A program made the translations under genes and the position numbers. Positions 1 through 6,769 of a stretch of 34,285 nt of DNA are shown piece by piece (the stretch's first letter is position 1; each line of letters opens with the position of its first letter). The stretch covers positions 1 to 34,285 of the forward strand of contig JAFGWG010000065.1 of the NCBI GenBank assembly GCA_016937255.1, in the 5' to 3' direction. The notes under the pieces were generated by a model. That model worked only from the letters and a program-made list of their open reading frames with translations. It searched no databases and was not told the DNA's origin. The DNA is from Bacteroidales bacterium (lineage in GTDB: Bacteria; Bacteroidota; Bacteroidia; Bacteroidales; DTU049).

Positions 1-2
1 AA

Positions 3-332
3 TCTTATGGATCTACAAGTGGACATATAACATTGAGTATTTCGGTGGTATTTGTGGTGCTTTTAATGATTTTGCTGTTTAGATCAGGTACCTGGCGGCG
101 AGTCTCACTGGGAGAAACTATAGATAGCAGAGTAAATGTTATTGACGAAGATAAAGTAAAAAAAGGCGATATTGGAAAATGTGTAACTCGCCTTAAACCA
201 TCTGGAAATGCTGAAATCAATGATGAAGTGTATGAAGTGCACAGCATGGAAGGAATTATTGAAGTGAATACGGAAATAACGGTCTCCAAAGTGGAAGGCT
301 ATCGAATATTTGTAAAACCCTTAAAATCATAA
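3..332 (+). CDS. nfeD: NfeD-family membrane protein, C-terminal part (cut by window start)
   Basis: The reading frame is open to the first base of the window, so the true start lies outside. What remains is one hydrophobic segment (about 15 residues around [14 protein letters not shown]), a short basic stretch, and a small beta-rich domain with the spaced glycines typical of the NfeD OB-fold: [15 protein letters not shown], then [12 protein letters not shown], then KVEGYRIFV. NfeD proteins are membrane partners of flotillin-type proteins; longer versions carry a ClpP-like serine protease domain ahead of the membrane region, and which version this is cannot be seen here. The stop codon is followed after only 2 bases by floA, the usual nfeD-floA order, so co-transcription is very likely. 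A TTG at position 33 could be misread as the start, but the frame continues upstream. Confidence 0.85.
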   Translation, partial: SYGSTSGHITLSISVVFVVLLMILLFRSGTWRRVSLGETIDSRVNVIDEDKVKKGDIGKCVTRLKPSGNAEINDEVYEVHSMEGIIEVNTEITVSKVEGYRIFVKPLKS

Positions 333-334
333 TT

Positions 335-1363
335 ATGACCCTTGAAACTGCAATGTTAATTTTGCTTGCTGTGAAATCATCTACCATTGGGCTTTATTTT
401 GCTATTGGTATTGGTGGTTTGATAGGCTTGCTGTTTATTTTCTATTTGGTGCCTGTAGGCCTATGGTTTACTGCACTTTTATCAGGCGTACGTGTATCGC
501 TGATTCAGCTGATATTTATGCGCTGGCGTAAAGTTCCACCAAAAGTTATTGTTCGTGCATTGATTACTTCTCATAAAGCGGGAATTAATCTTACCAGAAA
601 CGATATGGAAGCGCACTATTTGGCCGGTGGTCACGTGCAAATGGTTGTTAATGCACTTATTAGTGCTGATAAAGCCAATATTCCATTGGATTTCAGAGCC
701 GCAACTGCTATCGACCTTGCTGGTCGTGATGTATTTGAAGCTGTACAGATGAGTGTTAATCCTAAAGTTATTAATACTCCTCCGGTAACTGCTGTTGCTA
801 AAGATGGTATTCAGCTTGTGGCTAAAGCTCGTGTAACTGTTCGTGCTAGTATTCGCCAACTCGTTGGGGGTGCCGGTGAAGAAACTATCCTTGCCCGTGT
901 TGGTGAAGGTATTGTAACTTCAATCGGTTCTTCTGTTAGCCATAAAGAAGTTTTGGAAAATCCTGATAAGATTTCTAAGGTTGTATTGGCTCGCGGTCTT
1001 GATGCCGGAACTGCATTTGAAATTCTTTCCATTGATATCGCCGATATTGATATAGGTAAAAACATTGGTGCTGTTCTGCAGATGGATCAGGCTCAAGCTG
1101 ATAAAAACATTGCTCAGGCGAAAGCTGAGGAAAGAAGAGCTATGGCTGTTGCTGAAGAACAAGAAATGATTGCTAAAGCTCAGGAAGCTCGTGCAAAAGT
1201 TATTCTTGCAGAAGCAGAAATCCCAAGAGCTATTGCTGAAGCATTTACCAAAGGAAATCTTGGAATTATGGACTATTATCGTCTGAAAAATATTCAGGCC
1301 GATACTGATATGCGTGATTCGATTTCAAACCCACCAGGTGAATCTAAAGATAAAAAGAAATAA
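335..1363 (+). CDS. floA: Flotillin-like protein FloA
   Basis: A 342-residue protein, close to the usual 330 or so of bacterial FloA (UPF0365). It has an N-terminal hydrophobic hairpin at about residues 18-50 ([19 protein letters not shown] and following), then an SPFH-like middle domain (about 60-240) with the very conserved segments [18 protein letters not shown] and [12 protein letters not shown]. The C-terminal part (about 245-320) is rich in Ala/Glu/Lys heptads ([20 protein letters not shown]), the coiled coil used for oligomerisation. FloA marks functional membrane microdomains and scaffolds signalling and secretion proteins in other bacteria. It starts with ATG 2 bases after the NfeD stop and ends just before a strong hairpin terminator. 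Identification is by family pattern; the client proteins in this organism are unknown. Confidence 0.95.
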   Translation: MTLETAMLILLAVKSSTIGLYFAIGIGGLIGLLFIFYLVPVGLWFTALLSGVRVSLIQLIFMRWRKVPPKVIVRALITSHKAGINLTRNDMEAHYLAGGHVQMVVNALISADKANIPLDFRAATAIDLAGRDVFEAVQMSVNPKVINTPPVTAVAKDGIQLVAKARVTVRASIRQLVGGAGEETILARVGEGIVTSIGSSVSHKEVLENPDKISKVVLARGLDAGTAFEILSIDIADIDIGKNIGAVLQMDQAQADKNIAQAKAEERRAMAVAEEQEMIAKAQEARAKVILAEAEIPRAIAEAFTKGNLGIMDYYRLKNIQADTDMRDSISNPPGESKDKKK

Positions 1364-1374
1364 ACTTTTTATAG

Positions 1375-1398
1375 AAACCGCCTTCGGGCGGTTTTTTT
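1375..1398 (+). terminator. Rho-independent terminator of nfeD-floA
   Basis: Stem AAACCGCC / GGCGGTTT with a TTCG tetraloop, followed by a run of seven T. It sits 12 bases after the floA stop. The T-run overlaps the stop codon of the convergent murD-type gene (TAA read from 1399 to 1397), so the hairpin may also stop minus-strand transcription, though the tail on that side is not a clean T-run. Confidence 0.92.
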
Positions 1399-2782
1399 AT
1401 GCTCCTAAATCTCGCACTGCAGCTTTATACTGCTCGCCACGATCTTCGAAATTCTTAAACTGATCATAACTGCTGGCTGCAGGAGATAAAAGACAGGCTT
1501 TGCCTTCTTTGGTATGTTTGTATGCCATTTCAACTGCTTCCTGAATATTATAAGCATCAAATACTTTCTTGTGATGGTTGTATTTGCGCAGGGTGTTTTT
1601 TAATATCTGACCCACTTCTCCCATTAATATCAAATTGCTGACATTGCTAGAAATAAGGTATTGTACCAATTCTTCATATGCAATTCCACGATTGAATCCA
1701 CCCAAAATAAGACTATCGCACTTGGGAATAGATTCCAAAGCTGCAATACAAGCTTCGGGAATAGTTGCAATAGAATCATTATAAAACTCAATGCCTTTAA
1801 ATTGACCAAGAAATTCCAATCGATGAGGTAGAGGCTCAAAACTATACATGGCTTTCATGATTTCATTATCGTTTAATCCATATACTTCTGCAACCAGAAA
1901 AGCAGCACCCATATTAAGGCGGTTATGTTTTCCCTTAAGTTGAATCTTTTTATAATTGCTGCAAATGATACTTTCGCCATTATTATCTCGATAAAAAACA
2001 GAATTCTCGCCAAAACTTATGCTGTTTATGCCATCCAGTTTTAAACGCTGCGTATCAAAAACCTGAACCTTGGCTTTTAGGTCTTTTTTTGCAGCGGCAC
2101 ATTGATACAACTCGTTTGGCAATATTAAAATATCAGCTTTGTTTTGATGAAGTGCAATTTGCCATTTGGCTTCGGCATAATCTTCAAAAGACTTATAATG
2201 ATCAAGATGCTCCGGAAAAATATTCAGCAAAACTGAAATATGCGGCGAAAACCTGCAATGTTCAAGCTGGTGCGAACTCAATTCCAATACAAATATTCCA
2301 TTGTGTTTGTCGAGATAGTCGAAAATGGGGGAGCCTATATTTCCGGCCAGTATGCTGTTGTGCCCTGTTTCTTTAAGAATGTGATGAATCAGACTGCTTG
2401 TAGTGCTCTTTCCTTTTGTACCCGTAATTCCAATAACTCTTGCCCGAAAATACTGTAAGAATAATTCTGTTTGAGAAGTGACTTTATCATCATCTTTTAT
2501 ATTGGCCGTGAATTCTGTCATTGGAATACCCGGTGTTTTCAAAATTAAGTCAAACTCATCCGCTTTTTCTAAATACTCATGACCATGAAAAATGTTGCTT
2601 ATGGGGAAATTTTCAGGAATTCCCTTAAATGGTTCCGCGCTTTTGTCTGCCAAAAAAATCTGCTCGTTATTAAGGTGTTTGTGAAGAAAATTGAATGAAC
2701 TTTGTCCTTCACGACCAAAGCCTGCAATCAGAATTTTCTTATTCTGAAGATAACGTATAAAATCATTTAATTCCAAGGGCAT
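1397..2782 (-). CDS. murD: MurD-type ligase, probably MurD2 (UDP-MurNAc-L-Ala:L-glutamate ligase)
   Basis: A 461-residue Mur ligase. The N-terminal Rossmann motif AGFGREGQSS is at residues 20-29, the ATP-binding loop GITGTKGKSTTSS at 118-130, the metal/ATP motif ELSSHQLE at 167-174, NIFPEHLDHY at 187-196, KGKHNRLNMGAA at 283-294, and a C-terminal LLSPAASSYDQF block. All are standard for MurD, which adds glutamate to UDP-MurNAc-L-Ala in the cytoplasm. Two positions differ from what I know of D-Glu-adding enzymes: the usual DSKATN reads DSIATI (336-341), and the GGDGK motif reads GGFNR (361-365). The gene overlaps the MurL gene by 20 bases and is downstream of it. That pairing suggests MurD2, which adds L-Glu that MurL then epimerises. 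The family assignment is firm; L-Glu specificity is inferred from the neighbour and from the altered motifs. Confidence 0.87.
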   Translation of the reverse strand: MPLELNDFIRYLQNKKILIAGFGREGQSSFNFLHKHLNNEQIFLADKSAEPFKGIPENFPISNIFHGHEYLEKADEFDLILKTPGIPMTEFTANIKDDDKVTSQTELFLQYFRARVIGITGTKGKSTTSSLIHHILKETGHNSILAGNIGSPIFDYLDKHNGIFVLELSSHQLEHCRFSPHISVLLNIFPEHLDHYKSFEDYAEAKWQIALHQNKADILILPNELYQCAAAKKDLKAKVQVFDTQRLKLDGINSISFGENSVFYRDNNGESIICSNYKKIQLKGKHNRLNMGAAFLVAEVYGLNDNEIMKAMYSFEPLPHRLEFLGQFKGIEFYNDSIATIPEACIAALESIPKCDSLILGGFNRGIAYEELVQYLISSNVSNLILMGEVGQILKNTLRKYNHHKKVFDAYNIQEAVEMAYKHTKEGKACLLSPAASSYDQFKNFEDRGEQYKAAVRDLGA

Positions 2783-4175
2783 CTTTCAGTGTTCTTTCTG
2801 TTTTTGGGGGTAAAAAATGTTCGTTATTCCATTCCAATAATGCAGAATTCAGAATTCCTTTATCAAATGGATCAGCTTTTTGCAATAGTATCGGAATATC
2901 TTCTTCTGCAATTTTATATTGATCTAATGCTGCAGACATTGCAAGATTCACTTCCTCTGTTGTACCCACACACTCAAAAGGCTTTGCTTCCTTTTTTCCG
3001 CTGAGTTCATCAATGAATTCTTGTAGCGATGCGTCATTTAGAATATTTCGACCAATGATATTTCGTGTTTCTTCAGGACTTAAAAACGGGCTGATAATTA
3101 TGGATGCAAACAGGCATTTCGGACAATGACCACACCATTTATTTTCTTTGCTGCCTACATTACAGCTTCTAAAAATGGGATGGTAGGCAGGCATTTTGGC
3201 AAAGAGAGAGGCAATTTGTAATTCACTTATCGGGCGCAAAAAGCTGAAATACTCTGTTTCACTGGCGATATATTTCATGTAATACTGCCTAAAGTCGCTT
3301 TCAAATTCAAATGATTTAGAGTATTGATGATTGACATCGCTGCCTTTAACAGTGCTCTCATTGGCGCTACTTTCATTGCTCAGCGCAATATATTTGCTTC
3401 CTGTAATAATAGCTGCACTCAATGTATAAAAAGCCAGCATAGCACTAAATGGCGTATGACCGTTTAGAAATCCTTCAGCATTCATTTTCAAAAGCTGGGG
3501 ATCTATGGTTCTTTCAATTCTGATGAAATAATCTTCAGGAATACCGGCGGCAATAAGTGTATTTACAGTAGCACCCCGAGGATTAATGATGAGTGGGAGA
3601 ACGTCATATCCCGCATTTTTTAGCAATTCCAGTGTTACCGGCGAGTCTTTTCCACCACCAATGGGTACAATTACTTTTTGGGCATCGACTTTGAAGTTTT
3701 GAACCAAAACCGGTGCTGGCCCATGGCTCTCAATTTGAATAAAATCATTTTGAGTAGTGTTTATTCCATTGATATAAAAGAATTCGCCCAGACCCTGATA
3801 ATAAAGCTTTTTCCACCAATTTAATTGTTCGTTATCAAGTAGAAAATCTTTGATTATCAATTTGGGGGCGCAGGTAGATTTCCAATAGCTTATGAGTTCC
3901 ACCATGCCGCAGTGGAAGAAAATTTGTCTCAAATCTTGCTCTGAATGCAATATTTGAGCATTTATGCTGTTAAAATATAAGGTGACTTGTGGACTGAAGT
4001 GAAAATGATCATCAATAGTAAAGTGAAAACGGGCAGTCACTTTGTCAGTATCTTTGAAAATGTCGAAAGAATCGAAGCAGAAAGTGCTGTATTCTTCTCT
4101 CAGCTTCAGATATTTGTCATGATGTTGATAAATTTTCACTTTATGGAACAACTTTTGAAGTGTTTTACTTGTCAA
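2763..4175 (-). CDS. murL: UDP-MurNAc-L-Ala-L-Glu epimerase MurL
   Basis: A 470-residue protein that I recognise as MurL, the ATP-dependent epimerase known from Xanthomonas that converts the terminal L-Glu of UDP-MurNAc-L-Ala-L-Glu to D-Glu, replacing the need for free D-glutamate. Visible features are a PP-loop-like nucleotide motif VPIGGGKDSPVTLELL (170-185), GFLNGHTPFSAMLAF (235-249), LSNESSANESTVKGSDVNHQ (265-284), and a cysteine cluster C338...CGHCPKC (348-354) that may bind metal. No signal peptide or membrane segment is seen, as expected for cytoplasmic cell-wall precursor synthesis. Its 3' end overlaps the downstream MurD-type gene, so the two are probably translationally coupled. The start is TTG at 4175: an in-frame TAG lies eight codons upstream and there is no in-frame ATG between. 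It is divergent from yqgE with a 37-base gap. Family identification is from memory of its motifs and from context. Confidence 0.82.
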   Translation of the reverse strand: MTSKTLQKLFHKVKIYQHHDKYLKLREEYSTFCFDSFDIFKDTDKVTARFHFTIDDHFHFSPQVTLYFNSINAQILHSEQDLRQIFFHCGMVELISYWKSTCAPKLIIKDFLLDNEQLNWWKKLYYQGLGEFFYINGINTTQNDFIQIESHGPAPVLVQNFKVDAQKVIVPIGGGKDSPVTLELLKNAGYDVLPLIINPRGATVNTLIAAGIPEDYFIRIERTIDPQLLKMNAEGFLNGHTPFSAMLAFYTLSAAIITGSKYIALSNESSANESTVKGSDVNHQYSKSFEFESDFRQYYMKYIASETEYFSFLRPISELQIASLFAKMPAYHPIFRSCNVGSKENKWCGHCPKCLFASIIISPFLSPEETRNIIGRNILNDASLQEFIDELSGKKEAKPFECVGTTEEVNLAMSAALDQYKIAEEDIPILLQKADPFDKGILNSALLEWNNEHFLPPKTERTLKDALGIK

Positions 4176-4212
4176 ATGTATAAAAAGAATCTCTAACTAA
4201 AAATATAAAGCG

Positions 4213-4785
4213 ATGTTTGAAATAAAATCAAATGCAATTGCGCCGACACAGGGACGTCTCCTGTTGTCTGAGCCTTTATTGCGTGATTTTTATTTTCGTC
4301 GCTCAGTTATTTTACTCATAGATCATAGCGATGATGGATCATTTGGGGTTATTATTAATAAGCCTTTGAAAATGACTTTGAACGAGGTTGTTAGTGGTAT
4401 TCCTGAATTTAATGCTCCGGTATATATTGGCGGGCCGGTTGATTCTGATAAAGTTTTTTTTCTGCATACGCTTGGGGATGAAATTCCTGACTCTGTTCAA
4501 GTAAATGAAGAAATGTACTGGGGTGGCAATTTAGAAGCACTTACCGAGAAAATTAAAGCCGGTCTGGTTGATTCAAAGGACATTCGTTTTTTTCTTGGGT
4601 ATAGTGGTTGGACAAGCAATCAGCTTAACGACGAAATAAAATCCAATTCATGGGCGGTGGCTATTCCGAAACCAGATATGATTATGAAACTGAAGCCCGA
4701 ACAAATGTGGAATAAATATGTAGGAACACTTGGTAAAGATTACCGCTTCTGGCTGCACATGCCTAAAGACCCGATGTTGAATTAA
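4213..4785 (+). CDS. YqgE/AlgH family protein
   Basis: A 190-residue protein of the UPF0301 (YqgE/AlgH, DUF179) family. The N-terminal signature QGRLLLSEPLLRDFYFRRSV (14-33), the following ILLIDHSDDGSFGVIINKPL, the GGPV turn with its downstream FFLHTL, and the late FFLGYSGWTSNQL with a C-terminal tryptophan are all family hallmarks. The biochemical role is unknown; names such as AlgH come from an old link to alginate regulation that does not define a mechanism. It is divergent from murL with a 37-base gap. A near-perfect copy of its last 25 bases, including the stop region, is found 258 bases downstream. Confidence 0.92.
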   Translation: MFEIKSNAIAPTQGRLLLSEPLLRDFYFRRSVILLIDHSDDGSFGVIINKPLKMTLNEVVSGIPEFNAPVYIGGPVDSDKVFFLHTLGDEIPDSVQVNEEMYWGGNLEALTEKIKAGLVDSKDIRFFLGYSGWTSNQLNDEIKSNSWAVAIPKPDMIMKLKPEQMWNKYVGTLGKDYRFWLHMPKDPMLN

Positions 4786-5042
4786 GCTCTCTTATTGAAA
4801 TCTTTCCATCGTTCCGATTGAAAAGAGGATCATGGAAAGATTGATGTTTTGGATCATCCCTACAAGATGAAATTCTTTGTGTAATATATTTGACCGAGCT
4901 TCTATCCTTTTGTGGTATCAGGTTTTGTGATTATTGGATGGTCAGACCTTTCTGGGGTCAACTAGCACAATTCTTACAGCTTATTTCTCTCAACAGTGTT
5001 GAGATATTTTCTGTAAGTGCCTAAAGATCCGATGTTGAATTA
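4760..5042 (+). repeat. Direct repeat of the yqgE 3' end (4760-4784 and 5018-5042)
   Basis: The last 25 bases of yqgE (TGCCTAAAGA...GTTGAATTA) recur at 5018-5042 with a single C-to-T difference. The two copies are 258 bases apart. The second is not part of a gene. This looks like either a short tandem duplication followed by decay of the middle, or an insertion that split or copied the gene end. Confidence 0.85.
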
Positions 5043-5052
5043 GTATTCAATT
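4786..5052. other. Gene-free spacer between convergent yqgE and GH3 genes
   Basis: No open frame of interest. It holds an 11-base inverted repeat (4799-4809 with 4832-4842, AATCTTTCCAT / ATGGAAAGATT, 22-base loop) and a short hairpin TCTCAAC-AGT-GTTGAGA at 4988-5004. Neither has a convincing T-run, so both are weak terminator candidates for the two convergent genes. The spacer ends in a copy of the yqgE gene end (see the repeat entry). Confidence 0.5.
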
Positions 5053-6564
5053 TTACCCATTCATCCCCACCAACTCCTCAATATATTCCCGGTGGTTGGC
5101 CAGACGTGGAATTTTGTTCTGTCCGCCGAGTTTGCCGCGTTTTTTCATCCAATCTATAAAGAGACCTGAACGGGCGATAATGAGTTCGGGCATGTCGAGT
5201 GTAGATCCGGGCTGTCGCTTGGCCTCGTAGTCGGAATTAAGTTTCTGCAGCTCGAGATCAAGGATTTTTGCAAATTCATCAAAGCTCTGTGGTTCTTTTG
5301 TAAATTCAATCAGCCATTGGTGGCGACCTTTGCTTTCGTCATCTATATATTTAGGCGCAGCGGTGTATTCGCTAATTATAGATTCGGTTTTGTCGCAAGT
5401 CTTTTTCAGCGCCCGTTCGGCATTGTCAATCATTAATTCCTCTCCAAAAGCGTTGATAAAATGCTTGGTGCGTCCTTTAATGATAATTTTATGCGGATAT
5501 AAAGAGGTGAATTCGATAGTATCACCAATCATATATCTCCATAAACCACCGGTGGTACTGATCACCACAGCATAAACTTTCCCAATTTCAACATCAGCAA
5601 CAGTAAGTGTTCGAGGTTTTGCCTTGTCGATGTCTTCAAATGGAATAAACTCATAAAAGATTCCATAATCCATCATAAGAAGCATCGATGAGTCGTTTAG
5701 GTCATCCTGAATGGCGAAAAATCCTTCCGAAGCATTATAGGTTTCAATATAATTCATGCCGGGTGCAGGAAGTATTTTTTTGTATTGCTCACGGTAAGGT
5801 TCAAAGTTGATTCCTCCGTGTACAAAAACTTCCAAATTAGGCCAAATTTCATGGATATTGTCTTTTCCGGTAGTCTCCAGAATATACTTAAGCATGATAA
5901 GGTTCCACGAAGGAACACCCACAATACTGGTTACATTTTCATTGATGCTCACCTCGGCAATGCGTTGTATTTTTTCGTCAAATTCATCAATGAGGGCAAT
6001 GCTTGCATCCGGAGTGCGCTTTAGATCGAGGAAGAAAGGTACATTTTCTATGTAAATGGCTGAAAGATCACCCACGCGCGATTGATCATTGATGGGATTT
6101 ACCTGATGGGATCCACCTAAAGTCAAACCCTTGCCCGTGTAGATTTTGCTTTCGGGAACACTATCGGTATAAAGAACGAAAACATCCTTTCCGCCTTTAA
6201 AATGCGATTCTTCTAAAGAATCTTTGCTCACGGGAATATACTTGCTTTTTTCATTGGTAGTGCCCGAAGATTTGGCAAACCATTTTACATCGCGGGGCCA
6301 GAGAATATTACTTTCACCTTTCATCATGCGATGGATAAATGGATATAGGTCTTCGTAAGAGGAAATCGGAACCCTGCTTTGAAATTTCTCAATGGAATCG
6401 ATGCTGCGGAAATCGTACATTTTTCCGAATTCGGTTTTGTCGGCTTTCCAAATAAGGTAATTGAAAGTTTCTTCTTGGTAATAAAACGGATTATGTCTGA
6501 TATCATCAATTTGATTCAGTCGCTTTAGGTTAATCCATGATATTAGTGAATTAATTATCGGCAT
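5053..6564 (-). CDS. GH3-family (auxin-responsive promoter type) acyl-adenylating enzyme
   Basis: A 503-residue member of the GH3 fold, a branch of the ANL adenylating superfamily named after plant enzymes that join amino acids to acyl acids. The three nucleotide-binding motifs are present: SSGTTNEKSKYIP (99-111), YNASEGFFAIQ (276-286, matching the Y-x-x-S-E motif) and LWRYMIGDTIEF (341-352). A hinge-like GRTKHFINAFGEEL follows at 364-377 before the small C-terminal domain. Bacterial GH3 proteins are common in Bacteroidota but their substrates are mostly unknown, so ATP-dependent activation of a carboxylic acid is all that can be claimed. No signal peptide is seen. A TAnnTTTG box lies 18 bases before the ATG. 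It is a single gene, convergent with yqgE and divergent from ppdK. Confidence 0.9.
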   Translation of the reverse strand: MPIINSLISWINLKRLNQIDDIRHNPFYYQEETFNYLIWKADKTEFGKMYDFRSIDSIEKFQSRVPISSYEDLYPFIHRMMKGESNILWPRDVKWFAKSSGTTNEKSKYIPVSKDSLEESHFKGGKDVFVLYTDSVPESKIYTGKGLTLGGSHQVNPINDQSRVGDLSAIYIENVPFFLDLKRTPDASIALIDEFDEKIQRIAEVSINENVTSIVGVPSWNLIMLKYILETTGKDNIHEIWPNLEVFVHGGINFEPYREQYKKILPAPGMNYIETYNASEGFFAIQDDLNDSSMLLMMDYGIFYEFIPFEDIDKAKPRTLTVADVEIGKVYAVVISTTGGLWRYMIGDTIEFTSLYPHKIIIKGRTKHFINAFGEELMIDNAERALKKTCDKTESIISEYTAAPKYIDDESKGRHQWLIEFTKEPQSFDEFAKILDLELQKLNSDYEAKRQPGSTLDMPELIIARSGLFIDWMKKRGKLGGQNKIPRLANHREYIEELVGMNG

Positions 6565-6582
6565 ATACTCGTTTTACTTTTA

Positions 6583-6590
6583 CAAATCTA
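6583..6590 (-). promoter_or_regulatory. Putative -7 box of the GH3 gene
   Basis: Read on the minus strand this is TAGATTTG, an exact match to the Bacteroidota -7 consensus TAnnTTTG, 18 bases before the ATG at 6564. A TTG about 24 bases upstream could be the -33 element, but the spacing is long. Confidence 0.45.
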
Positions 6591-6710
6591 ATGAAATTTT
6601 GGGGAATACTGAATCAATTGTTTATCAATAAACTCATAATGCTTTTGAGAACAATATTTTCAAGTTCATTATTAAAAAATAATTAAATGCAAAATAGTAT
6701 ACATTAAATA

Positions 6711-6741
6711 TTGTAAAAACGGGTGAGAATGATTAAATTTG
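6711..6741 (+). promoter_or_regulatory. Bacteroidota-type promoter of ppdK
   Basis: TTG at 6711-6713, 20 bases of spacer, then TAAATTTG at 6734-6741, an exact TAnnTTTG. The ATG follows 28 bases later at 6770. Both elements and their spacing fit the sigma-ABfr-type promoter. Confidence 0.72.
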
Positions 6742-6769
6742 CACCTCATTTTAAAAAACACAGAACACT

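Noticed and set aside
4799-4842. Terminator of yqgE
   Set aside because: The 11-base inverted repeat has a 22-base loop and no T-run on either strand, so I do not call it a terminator.
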